Source: Luzula sylvatica (lineage: Eukaryota > Streptophyta > Magnoliopsida > Poales > Juncaceae). From it: a stretch of 64,000 nucleotides of DNA. The stretch spans positions 23,055,742-23,119,741 of the forward strand of contig OX326959.1 in assembly GCA_946800325.1 (NCBI GenBank), in the 5' to 3' direction. The stretch's first letter is position 1, and each line of letters opens with the position of its first letter. The notes beneath the pieces are model-generated. The model searched no databases. It saw only the letters and a program-made list of their open reading frames with translations, and was not told the origin of the DNA. This document shows positions 1 through 11,710 of the stretch, one piece after another. Both the position numbers and the translations under genes were made by a program.

Positions 1-3000
1 GAAAAAGCCAAAATAGTTCTCTAAAAAGAGTAAAATACTTATTTTTCATGTTTTTCTCAAAAAAGACCGTGATTGAAGACTAATACATACAAATTTCTAT
101 TTTTTCCAATTTTATTGCAAAAAATGAAAAACTGAAGTCTAACACCATTAAAAATATCAATTATGTTTTTTTTAAAAAAGGCCAACATAGTTCTCTAAAA
201 TGGGCGGAATACTTCATTTTTCATGTTTTTCTCAAAAAACTTCATGATTGAAGTCTAACACATGCAAATTTCTATTTCTTCCAAAATTTTGCAAAAAATC
301 AAAAACTGTTGTCTAACACCTTCAAATATATATCAATTATCATTTTTTCTGAAAAAGGACAAAATAATTCTCTAAAATGAGTAAAATACTTCATTTTCCA
401 TGTCTTTCTAATAATACTTCATGGTTGAAGACTACTAACACACGCAAATTTATATTTCTTCAAATGTTTTGCAAAAATTCAAAAACTGAAGTCTAACACC
501 TTTAAAAATATCAAGTATCTTTTTTTCTAAAAAAGGCCAAACTAATTCTCTAAAATGAGCAGAATACTTCATTTTTCATGTTTTTCTCAAAAATCTTCAT
601 GATTGAAGACTAACACATGCAAATTTCTATTTCGTCCTAAATTTTCAAAAAAAATCAAAAATTGAAGTCTAACACCATCAATTATATCAATTATCATTTT
701 TTCCGAAAAACGCCAAAATAGTTCTCTAAAATGTGTAAAATACTTCTTTTATCATGTTTTTCTCAAAAAACTCCGTGATCGAAGACTAATACATACAAAT
801 TTCTATTTTTCTAATTTTATTGCAAAAAATGAAAAACTGAAGTCTAACACCTTTAAAAATATCAATTATATTTTTTTTCTAAAAAAGGCCAACATAGTTC
901 TCTAAATTGAACAGAATACTTCATTATTCATGTTTTTCTCAAAAAACTTCATGATTGAAGTCTAACACATGCAAATTTCTATTTCTTCCAAAATTTTGCA
1001 AAAAATCAAAAACTGAAGGCTAACACCTTCAAATATATCAATTATCATTTTTTCTGAAAAAGGACAAAATAGTTCTCTAAAATGAGTAAAATACATCATT
1101 TTTCATGTCTTTCTAATAAAACTTCGTGATTGAAGACTAACACATCCAAATTTATATTTCTTCAATTTTTTTGCAAAAATTCAAAAACTGATGTCTAACA
1201 CCTTTAAAAATATCAATTATCTTTTTTCTATAAAAGGCCAAAATAGTTCTCTAAAATGAGAGGAATACTTCATTTTTCATGTTTTCTCACAAAATTCATG
1301 ATTGAAGACTAACACATGTAAATTTCTATTTTTTCCAAAATTTGTTAAAATTCTAAAACTGAAGTGTAACCCCTTCAAAAATATCAATTATTATTTTTTC
1401 TAAAAATGCCAAAATAGTTCACTAAAACGAGTAAAATATGTCATTTTTCATGGTTTTACCATAAAACTTCGTGATTGAAGACTAATGCATACAAATTTCT
1501 ATTTTTTCAGATTTTATTGCAAAAATTGAAAAACTGAAGTCTAACACCTTTAAAAATATCAAGTATCTTTTTTTCTAAAAAAGGCCAACATAGTTCTCAA
1601 GGATGAGCGGAATACTTCGTTCTTCATGATTTTCTCAAAAAACTTCATGATTGAAGACTAACACATGCAAATTTCTATTTCTTCCAAAATTTTGCAAAAA
1701 ATCAAAAACTGAAGTCTAACACCTTCAAATATATCAATTATCATTTTTTCCGAAAAACGCCAAAATAGTTCTCTAAAATGTGTAAAATACTTCTTTTATC
1801 ATGTTTTTCTCAAAAAACTCCGTGATCGAAGACTAATACATACAAATTTCTATTTTTCTAATTTTATTGCAAAAAATGAAAAACTGAAGTCTAACACCTT
1901 TAAAAATATCAATTATATTTTTTTTCTAAAAAAGGCCAACATAGTTCTCTAAAATGAACAGAATACTTCATTATTCATGTTTTTCTCAAAAAACTTCATG
2001 ATTGAAGTCTAACACATGCAAATTTCTATTTCTTCCAAAATTTTGCAAAAAATCAAAAACTAAAGGCTAACACCTTCAAATATATCAATTATCATTTTTT
2101 CTGAAAAAGGACAAAATAGTTCTCTAAATTGAGTAAAATACATCATTTTTCATGTCTTTCTAATAAAACTTCGTGATTGAAGACTAACACATCCAAATTT
2201 ATATTTCTTCAATTTTTTTGCAAAAATTCAAAAACTGATGTCTAACACCTTTAAAAATATCAATTATCTTTTTTTCTATAAAAGGCCAAAATAGTTCTCT
2301 AAAATGAGCAGAATACTTCATTTTTCATGTTTTTCTCAATAAACTTCATGATTGAGTAACACATGCAAATTTATATTTCATCAATTTTTTTGTAAAAATC
2401 ACAAATTGAAGTCTGACACCTTTAAAAATATCAATTATCTTTTTTTCTACAAAAGGCCAAAATTGTTCTCTAAAATGAGCAGAATACTTCATTTTACATG
2501 TTTTCTGAAAAAACTTCATGATTGAAGACTAACACAATACAAATTTATATTTCTTCCAAATTTTTGCAAAAAATCAAAAACTGAAGTATAACACATTCAA
2601 ATATATCAATTATCATTTTTTCCCGAAAAAGGACAAAATAGTTCTCTAAAATGAGTAAAATACTTCATTTTTCATGTCTTTCTAAAAAAACTTCGTGATT
2701 GAAGACTAGCCCCTGCAAATTTATATTTCTTCCATTTTTTTGGCAAAAAATCAAAAACTGAAGTCTAACACCTTTAAAAATATCAATTACCTTTTTTTCA
2801 AAAAAAGACCAAAATAGTTCTCTAAAATGAGCAGAATACTTCATTTTTCATGTTTTTCTCGAAAAACATCATGATTGAAGACTAACACATGCAAATTTCT
2901 ATTTCTTCCAAAATTTTGCAAAAATTAAAAACTGAAGTCTAACACCTTCAAAAAATCGATTATCATTTTTTCTGAAAAAGGCCAAAATAGTTCTCTAAAA

Positions 3001-6000
3001 TGAGTAAAATTCTTCATTTTTCATATCTTTCTAATAAAACTTCGTGATTGAAGACTAACACATGCAAATTTATATTTCTTCAATTTTTTGGCAGAAATTC
3101 AAAAACTGAAGTCTAACACCTTTAAAAATATCAAGTATCTTTTTATCTAAAAAATGCCAAAATAGTTCTATAAAATGAGCAGAATACTTCATTTTTCATG
3201 TCTTTCTAAAAAAACTTCGTGATTGAAGACTAACCCCTGCAAATTTATATTTCTTCCATTTTTTTGGCAAAAAATCAAAAACTGAAGTCTAACACCTTTA
3301 AAAATATCAATTACCTTTTTTTCTAAAAAAGACCAAAATAGTTCTCTAAAATGAGCAGAATACTTCATTTTTCATGTTTTCTCGAAAAACATCATGATTG
3401 AAGACTAACACATGCAAATTTCTATTTCTTCCAAAATTTTGCAAAAAATGAAAAACTGAAGTCTAACACCTTCAAATATATCGATTATCATTTTTTCTGA
3501 AAAAGGCCAAAATAGTTCTCTAAAATGAGTTAAATTCATCATTTTTCATGTCTTTCTAATAAAACTTCGTGATTGAAGACTAACACATGCAAATTTATAT
3601 TTCTTCAATTTTTTTGGCAAAAAATCAAAAACTGAAGTCTAACACCTTTAAAAATATCAATTACCTTTTTTCTAAAAAAGACCAAAATAGTTCTCTAAAA
3701 TGTGCATAATACATCATTTTTCATGTTTTTCTCAAAAAACTTCATGATTGAAGAATAACACATGCAAATTTCTATTTCTTCCAAAATTTTGCAAAAAATG
3801 AAAAACTAAAGTCTAACACCTTCAAATATATCAATTATCATTTTTTCTGAAAAAGGCCAAAATAGTTCTCTAAAATGAGTACAATTCTTCATTTTTCATG
3901 TCTTTCTAATAAAACTTCGTGATTGAAGACTAACACATGCAAATTTATATTTCTTCAATTTTTTTGCAGAAATTCAAAAACTGAAGTCTAACACCTTTAA
4001 AAATATCAAGTATCTTTTTTTCTAAAAAAGGCCAAAACAGTTCTCTAAAATGAGGAGAATACTTCATTTTTCATGTTTTTCTCAAAAAACTTCATGCTTG
4101 AAGACTAACGCATGCAAATTTCTATTTCTTCCAAAATTTTGCAAAAAATAAAAAACTGAAGTCTAACACCTTCAAATATATCAATTATCATTTTTTTCGA
4201 AAAAGTCCAAAATAGTTCTCAAAAATAAGTAAAATACTTCTTTTTTCATGTTTTCTCAAAAAACTACGTGATTGAAGGCTAATACATACAAATTTCTATT
4301 TTTTCCAATTTTATTCCAAAAGATGAAAAACTGAAGTCTAACACCTTTAAAAATATCAATTATGTTTTTTTCTAAAAAAGGACAACATAGTTCTCTAAAA
4401 TGAGCGGAATACTTCGTTCTTCATGATTTTCTCAAAAAACTTCATGATTGAAGACTAACACATGCAAATTTCTATTTCTTCCTATATTTGGCAAACAGTC
4501 AAAAACTGAAGTCTAACACCTTCAAATATATCAATTATCATTTTTTCGAAAAAGGCCAAAATAGTTTTCTAAAATGAGTAAAATACTTCTTTTTTCATGT
4601 TTTTTCTCAAAAAACTCCGTGATTGAAGACTAAGACATACAAATTTCTATTTTTTCCAATTTTATTGCAAAAAATAAAAAACTGAAGTCTGACACCTTTA
4701 AAAATATCAAGTATCTTTTTTGCTAAAAGAGGCCAAAATAATTCTCTAAAATGAGCAGAATACTTCATTTTTCATGTTTTTCTCAAAAAACTTCATGATT
4801 GAAGACTAACACATGCAAATTTCTATTTCTTCCTAAATTTTGCAAAAAATCAAAAATCGAAGTCTAACACCTTGAAATATATCAATTATCAATTTTTCAA
4901 AAAAGACCAAAATAGTTCTCTAAAATGAGTAAAATACTTCTTTTTTCATGTTTTTCTCAAAAAACTCCGTGATTGAAGACTAATACATACAAATTTCTAT
5001 TTTTTCCAATTTTATTCTAAAATAGAAAAAAAACATAATTGAAAATTTTAAAGGTGTTAGACTTCAGTTTTTCATTTTAAATTGTTCTCTAAAATGAGTA
5101 AAATACTTCTTTTTCATGTTTTTCTCAAAAAACTCCGTGATTGAAGACTAATACATACAAATTTCTATTTTTCTAATTTTTTTGCAAAAAATGGAAAACT
5201 GAAGTCTAACACCTTTAAAAATATCAATTATATTTTTTTCTAAAAAATGCCGACATAGTTCTCTGAAATGAGTAGAATACTTCATTTTTCATGTTTTTCT
5301 CAAAAAACTTCGTGATTGAAGACTAACACATGGAAATTTCTATTTTTATTCAATTTTTTATCAAAATTCAAAAACTAAAGTCTAACACCTTCAAAAATAT
5401 CAATTATCATTTTGTTATGAAAAAGGCCAAAATAGATCTCTAAAATGAGCAAAACACTTAATTTTCATGTTTTTCTTAAAAAACTCCGTGATTGAAGACT
5501 AAAACAAACAAATTTCTATTTTTTCCATTTTTTTTTCATAAAATCAAAAACTGAAGTCGTTACCTTTAAAAATATCAATTATCATTTTTTCTAAAAAGGG
5601 CAAAATATTTCTCTAAAATGAGCAGAATAGTTCATTTTCATGTTTTTTCTCAAAAAACTTCGTGATTGAAGACTAACACATGTAAATTTCTATTTCTTCC
5701 AAAATTTTACAAAAATTCAAAAACAGAAGTGTAACACATTCAAAAATATCAATTATTATGTTTTCTGAAAAAACCCAAAATAGTTCTCTTAAACAAGTAA
5801 AATACTTCATTTTTCATGGTTTTATCATAAAACCTCATGATTGAAGACTAACACATGCAAAAGAAATTTCTTCCAAATTTTTGCATAAATTAAAAATTAC
5901 AAGTCGTCTTCAAAAATATCAATTATCATATTTTCCTAAAATAGGCCAAAATAGTTCTCTGAAATTTGCAAAACACTTCATTTTTCATTTTTTTCTCAAA

Positions 6001-7174
6001 AACTTAGTGATTGAAGAATAACACATGCAAATTTCTATTTCTTCCAATTTTTTGAAAAAAATTCGAAAACTGAAGTCTAACACCTTCAAAAATATCAATT
6101 ATCATTTTTTTAAAAAAAGCCAAAATAGTTCTCTAAAATGAGCAAAATAATTAATTTTCATGTTTTTCTAAATAAACTTCGGGGTTGAAGACTAACACAT
6201 ACAAATTTCTATTTTTTTCATTTTTTTGCAAAAATTCAAAAAGGAAGTCTAACACCATCAAAAGTGTCAATTATCATATTTTTCTAAAGTATGCCAAAAT
6301 AGTTCTCTAAAATGAGCAAAATACTTTACTTTTCATGTTTTTCTAAAAAACAAACTCCGTGATTGAAGACTAACACATACAAGTTTCTATTTTTTCCAAT
6401 TTTATTGCAAAAAAATCAAAATCTGAAGTCTAACACCTTTAAAAATATCAATTATCATTTTTTCTAAAAATGACCAAAATAGTGGTCTAAATTGAGCAGA
6501 ATACTTCATTTTTCATGTTATTGTCAAAAAACTTCGTGATTGAAGACTAACACATGCAAATTCCTATTTCTTCGAAAAATTTGCTAAAAATCAAAACCTG
6601 AAGTCTAACATCTCCAAAAATACCAATTATCAGTTTTTTTGTAAAAAAGGTCAAATATTTCTCTAAAATAAGAAAAATACTTCATTTTTCATGTTTTTTC
6701 TCAAAAACCTTGGTGATTGAATTCTAACACTTGCAAATTTCTGTTTCTTTCTAACTTTTGCAAAAATTCAAAAACTGAAGTACCTTCAAAAGTATCAATT
6801 ATTATTTTTTCTGAAAAAGACAAATATAGTTCTCTAAAACGAGTAAAATACTTCATTTTTCATGTTTTTTTCTCAAAAAACTTCGTGATTGAAGACTAAC
6901 ACATGAAAATTTATATTTCTGCCAAAATTTTGCAAAAATTCAAAACTGAAGTGTAACACCTTCAAAAGTATCAATTATTATTTTTTCTGAGGCAAAAATA
7001 CTTCTCTAAAACGAGTAAAATATTTCATTTTCATGGTTTTACCATAAAACTTCGTGATTGAAGACTAACACATGCAAATTTCTATTTTTTCCAATTTTTT
7101 GCCAAAATTTAAAAACTAAAATTTAACACTTTCAAAAATATAAATTATTATTTTTTCTGAAAAAGACCAAAATG
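1..7174. repeat. Tandem satellite array, ~176-bp monomer, alternating dimer
   Basis: The box gttctctaaa recurs near 16, 190, 367 (attctctaaa), 545, 721 and 897, spacing 174-178 bp, giving about 40 monomers. Two types alternate. One reads agaatacttc, acttcatgattg, ttcttccaaaattttgc and then ttcaaatatatc; the other reads taaaatac, ttcgtgattg or tccgtgattg, and tttaaaaatatcaa. The repeat unit is therefore a dimer of about 352 bp. The array starts before the window and ends where gaaaaagaccaaaatgg gives way to unique sequence near 7174. Monomer length and AT-richness are like plant centromeric or subtelomeric satellites, but nothing here shows centromere function. No gene is present; short reading frames in it are accidental. 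Confidence 0.97.
5016..5079 (-). repeat. Inverted segment inside one satellite monomer
   Basis: In this monomer the segment normally read as aaaatgaaaaactgaagtc, aacaccttt and aattatg appears as its reverse complement (aaaggtgttagacttcag, then tttttcatttt). The monomer continues in normal orientation (attgttctctaaaatgag) immediately after. About 60 bp was flipped in place without changing the overall phase. Confidence 0.9.
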
Positions 7175-7498
7175 GTCCATACTAATCGGTCTTCTTGTAT
7201 TATAGATGAAGTGCTTATGGGTATGTTTGTGAGTATATGCATTGTAGCGAGGGGTCCCAGTTGATCTTGTAAGTTTTGTATATCCCATGATAATTCCTCC
7301 TCATTGATTTAATTCGCCACTTTTAGAGACCTCTTCGAATTTGTGGATAGTTTAAGGTTAAACCAATTTTGGTATCAAGGATGGCCAATGGCATAACATG
7401 TTTGTCCATTCCCTATTTTCCACATCACGTTAGGGGTAACAATGCATCAATTAGGAGTAACAGTGCATCACAGTGATAATTCCTCCTGAAATGGAACA
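7175..7498. other. Unique spacer after the satellite
   Basis: AT-rich, non-repetitive sequence. I see no gene, RNA or element end here apart from two short similar phrases (aacaatgcatcaattagg and aacagtgcatc) near 7440-7470. Confidence 0.5.
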
Positions 7499-7861
7499 GT
7501 GAAAACAGTGCATCAATTTGGTATTTTGTCTAATAATAGTAAAATAATGGAAGACGCGGCGATTGATATCCAATTAGCAACAAATTGGAGGTTGTTAGTA
7601 TTTACGGGTGACCATCCGAGACGTGTTCACCATGATTCCGTATATGGATTCAGAACGCCAGAACAAAAGGATCAACGCCAGCAATTTTGGGGATTTCGCA
7701 ATACAATTGGACAATTTGGGTCTCCAGGCGGAAGAAATGGTCGTCTTTTCCCTTCTCAAATGGTCATTAATAAAATGAATTCAAATCCGCATCTACCATT
7801 AGAAATGCAACAATATTATTTGCATTGTGTCAATAATGAATATGTATATGATTATTCATAA
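7499..7861 (+). CDS. Unrecognised reading frame, about 105-120 residues
   Basis: An open frame whose codons look more like coding sequence than the surroundings (mixed GC, polar residues, motifs GGRNGRLFPSQMV and LPLEMQQYYLHC). The nominal first codon at 7499 is GTG; the first ATG is at 7547. I do not recognise the family. No signal peptide, membrane segment or zinc motif is evident. It stops at 7861, two bases before a Helitron-like 3' terminus, so it may be a remnant or a terminal exon abutted by the insertion. It could equally be a chance frame. Confidence 0.25.
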   Translation: MKTVHQFGILSNNSKIMEDAAIDIQLATNWRLLVFTGDHPRRVHHDSVYGFRTPEQKDQRQQFWGFRNTIGQFGSPGGRNGRLFPSQMVINKMNSNPHLPLEMQQYYLHCVNNEYVYDYS

Positions 7862-7862
7862 A

Positions 7863-7905
7863 CTAGCAAAGGCCCGCGCAACAATTGCTCGGGACTTCAT
7901 ATCAT
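7863..7905 (-). mobile_element. Helitron-like 3' terminus
   Basis: Read on the minus strand this is a hairpin (cccgagcaa, loop ttg, ttgcgcggg; one mismatch) followed by cctttgCTAG and then T. That is the classic plant Helitron 3' end: a short GC-rich hairpin about 10 nt before CTRR, with host T next. The body would extend to higher coordinates. I could not locate the matching 5' TC end, and no Rep/helicase gene is visible, so this would be a non-autonomous element. Confidence 0.5.
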
Positions 7906-9250
7906 TTTTTTATATATATTTTTGTATAATTTGTTTAAATATAATTTGCACGGGTATGTTTAAACTCAATTATATAATCATGATATGTTTGCAAATATAT
8001 TGATGTCAATAAATGTATTATAATTAATAAATGCTCATGAAATCAGTTTATTACGGATATAGACATTATAATTAATAACAATTCATGAAATTGATCCATC
8101 ATTATAAATCCACGGCAAATAAATAAAATATGACATGCTATAATTTAAATAACATTAAAATTTCTGAACAAATAAAAGAAACCACGAATGATACACATAA
8201 AACTGAAATATATATTTGAAGAGCCATCTATTAACATAAAAAATATCATTTTTTTTGTAAAAAAAAAAACAATTGTAAATTATATCATAAGAAATTAATA
8301 ATTGGGTTATAGTTTCATACGAGAATTATATATATAGCCCAATAACACAAAAATTACATCCTTGATGAGGCGGCAAGAAAAAATTTAAGTAGGTTGATTA
8401 GTATTATTGATTGTCTCATTTAACGATTTAATTGACCATTCAATTGAATTGACACGTCAATTAACATTTATTAATATTAATATTAACATGTTATAAATTA
8501 TTGATGTGTTAATTAAATGTGTCAATTAACATTTAATTGAGTCAATTATAAATGCTAATCAATTCACTTTGTCACCTCATCAATGATATTGTGATGAGTT
8601 TGGGGACAAATTGTATTTCTCTTTCATACATGTGTATAATTTGAGTTGCATATAAACAAAACTAAAAAATAAATAAATAATACTGACACAAAGTCAATAT
8701 GTGATAACATGTCAATTAACATTTACTAATTTTAACATATTATAAATTATTAATGTGTTAATTAAACGTGTCAATTAACATTTAATTGAGTCAATTAAAA
8801 ATGCTAATTAATTCACTTTATCACCTCATCAAGAATATTGTGATGAGTTTGGAGACCAATTATATTTTTCTTCCATTTATTGGGTACAATTTGGGTTGCA
8901 ATAGGATAAAAAAAAAAAACACAACAACTGTGACACGTGTCAGTGCAGGTTAAGATGTTTAAAAATATATCTATAGAAAGATTAGTTCACGATAATGCAA
9001 CAAATGTGGGTAATTTGGAGCATTGTGAACCGTCGTGGTTTTCCGAGATTGTACACATGTTGTTATGTACTTTCTTTTTTGTAAGGGATTAATAATTATT
9101 TTGTAGTTTTTTTTTTTTTTTGTTGGATATGACTTTTTATAATTAATTATCAAATGAGTCGTGACTTGTGAGATTTTGAGTTGAAATGAGGACAACGCTA
9201 AAATTTTCCCTTACTTGTATTTATATCCCTATTTTTTTAAAAATAGAAGC
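7906..9250. repeat. AT-rich region with a duplicated ~190-bp block
   Basis: No gene seen. The block around 8445-8640 (gtcaattaacattta, gtgttaattaaa, aattgagtcaatta, tcacctcatcaa, gtgatgagtttgg) recurs at about 8705-8895, offset near 256 bp, with substitutions. Related wording (tcaatcgagg, cctcgattga, aaactcaataaaa) appears near 58880-59040. This suggests a dispersed AT-rich repeat or MITE family. Confidence 0.55.
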
Positions 9251-9252
9251 AG

Positions 9253-9275
9253 TACCCCCGCACAATTGCGCGGGT
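9253..9275. repeat. Second GC-rich hairpin resembling a Helitron end
   Basis: The string cccgcacaattgcgcggg folds into a stem of about nine pairs with one G-T pair, like the hairpin at 7873. The minus-strand continuation is gggtactgcttctattt, which lacks CTRR, so it may be a decayed or different element end. Confidence 0.3.
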
Positions 9276-9771
9276 TTGTTTGCGTTGATTATAGCGTGAT
9301 TGCTTTTGTTGTTGTCACACAATTTTTTTCTTTATTTTGTAGCGGCTTCGATAGAATTATTTATTATTTTCCAATTCTTACTTCATTTGGGAACATGTTT
9401 GGTGATTCGACTATGTGATTTGTAGTGTGTGTTATGTAGTATGTGCCAGACATGATAGCTGCAAAAACACAATATACAAATGATGTATTATCAGATTTTA
9501 CATATTATGAGAATCTCAATGACGATAATGTGAGAATTTGTAATTATGTTTTGATTTTGTGATTATGTTTTGATTTTGTATTTGTATTGATTTTTCATTC
9601 TTGTATTTGTATTTGTATTTCTTATTTTGTATTTATTACTTCGGATTTTGGTTTTCGCATTTCGTATTTCATAATTTTTAATTCGTAATTTGTATTTCAT
9701 AATCATATTTGTATTCATATAGAAGCAATTGTGTGAACATTCAATTTTTGCCACAAAAATAAATATTCATT

Positions 9772-10403
9772 TTTTTTTAATGAATACCGATTGGTATTCG
9801 GATCATATCATATATTAAATTAAAAAAGAGAGATTTACAAGAAGATGTAAGGTATTACAATTGTGTTATTCAAATTTTTGCATGTGCACTGTCCTAAATT
9901 GATATTTGTAATGTCGGCTTCTCGTTGTGCTTTCCTCCACGCCATCAGTGAGGCTAGGAATCTTCCGGCGTGTGTCCTTTGTGCATCTTCAGCAGAATGT
10001 GTCGACCCCCTTTCCACTGCATGCCAGTACACGCTCCGGTGCTACAACCAATTAGGAATTAACATCAAGTCATCCACCACGATAAATCAGCTGTGGGGAG
10101 AGCTATACCGAACCGATAAACAGAAGAACATAGAAGACACAAATAACGAGACGACGAGATGGGCAGCCGCGATATGATGCATTTGGAAAGAAAGAAACAA
10201 TCAAATCTCTAATAAAAAAGCAAAAATACCAATTTTATTGTTTCAAGAAATTCTCGATTTAATTAAATTCAGGGAACTAGGTTTGACCTAATGTAACAAA
10301 GCTTGTAACGTACTTTGGTTTCAATAAATAAAGAACTGCAAGAACAGGTTTCGTGCTTTAGGTTCCTTTCAAAAAAAAAATTCCGAGAATTTCTCTCTTT
10401 CAA
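9772..10403 (+). mobile_element. 5'-truncated LINE (non-LTR retrotransposon) copy
   Basis: The frame from 9863 has the spacing of the C-terminal zinc-binding domain of plant LINE reverse transcriptases (zf-RVT): FLHAISEARNLPACVLC, then TRWAAAI and, after an in-frame TGA at 10176, CIWKERNNQ. The continuation runs to about 10290, followed by caataaataaag (AATAAA near 10325) and A-rich tails at 10371 and 10402. The string aaaaataaatattcatt occurs at 9755-9771 and 10404-10420 and looks like the target-site duplication. The copy keeps only the 3' end of the element and is dead. Confidence 0.65.
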
Positions 10404-10420
10404 AAAATAAATATTCATTA

Positions 10421-11100
10421 ATTTTCTGAATCCTACATGAGCCACTGGGTATCATGTTAATAGATAACGCTAAATTTGTACTGCTATGATGCCAAATCAT
10501 GATCTACAAAATTAAAATTAGATCAAATTAAATTCAAATATATGACAAATTTGTTAATGAACATTAAATAATAATATGCTACGTGTATGATCAGTCATAT
10601 GTATGTTGTGCATGAACATACGAACATACATATGCATATGCATGCTTGTAGTCGTAGGCTGATAATTTACATATGCATGTTAAGCAATCAGGCTTTAAAA
10701 TCAAATAAACCAGTCATTTTGTTAATACATATACATGATTATATTGTACATGCATTCTTCGATTTCGCTTAATTTAATTCATTACCCTACTTTGAACTTG
10801 TAAATAATCTAAAAACTCGAAAACAAAATCATAATTACATCCAATCTGAATTTTGTTCACCTATTTTTGTCAAATATGGGAAGATAATAATATATAGCTG
10901 TACATGTCAAAGGATAATAATTTTATGAAAAAAATAATTATTCAATTAGAATATGATACATCGTAACTAAAATAAACACCGAACTTTTGAATATTAAAAA
11001 GGTAAAACATTATTATTTTTTGAAATTTGTTTGCAAAATCTGGTGAAAGGATATGATTGAGATTTGATACGACGCATCATGTATAGACAATATTTATTTT
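10421..11100. other. Gene-free AT-rich spacer
   Basis: Contains runs such as catatgcatatgcatg near 10630 but no coding or structural feature that I can support. Confidence 0.4.
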
Positions 11101-11109
11101 TCCGCCTAT

Positions 11110-11696
11110 TATTTGCTTATTTAAGTCGGGTATTTTCCAACGGTCACTACCGACTTTCTAACGGTTTTGAAATATTTCTTCTTAATAGATAAGAGTGAAA
11201 GAAAATTCTTGTGAGAATTAACTTGTGCTTATTTTTGTTTCAACCAAGTACCAGTAAGGTATATCTATTTCTCTAAATTATTATTTGTATTTATATTTTG
11301 CTTGTTTTTTTTCACTTAATTATTATATATAATGTTAGCCATGTCTTTGTACCTTGAGTTTGTTATCTATATCTCAAAACATGTAATTTAGATTTGTGTT
11401 TTACTAATTTTCTTTTAATAATTCTACCACCAATGATTTAAGAATTTTATGTACCATTTTGATCAAATTCAAAAGAAAAAATAATTCTTAAGCTAGAGTG
11501 GTTAATCAGATCTCATTTCATCCATTCAAATTGAACTTATCAGTTCACAGGATCAAAACATCATGATAGTGTTGAATCTTAGCATAGTTGTTCTTGAAAT
11601 AATTAAATAAAAACACTTAGTAATTTAGCCTCATATTAGCAAACAGATCCATTAATATACGAAAAAATGTAACTGTTTTTTTCTTTCTTTTTTTAG
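11110..11696 (+). promoter_or_regulatory. Promoter, leader and 5'-UTR intron of the EIN3-like gene
   Basis: A TATA-like tatttaag lies near 11118-11125. A good donor (ca/gtaagg) is at 11254 and a pyrimidine-rich acceptor (ctttttttag) ends at 11696, just 14 bp before the ATG. Arabidopsis EIN3-family genes typically carry an intron in the 5' UTR, so this ~440-bp intron fits the family. Start of transcription would be near 11145-11160. Confidence 0.5.
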
Positions 11697-11710
11697 TAAG
11701 GAAGTTAAGG

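Noticed and set aside
6717..6899. Open frame of 60 residues in the satellite
   Set aside because: It lies wholly in the tandem repeat and is not kept in neighbouring monomers.
1..7174. CRISPR array
   Set aside because: The repeats are contiguous 176-bp monomers without spacers, in a plant genome.
9563..9754. Lys/Asn-rich 63-residue frame
   Set aside because: It comes from a tatttgtattt simple-sequence tract.
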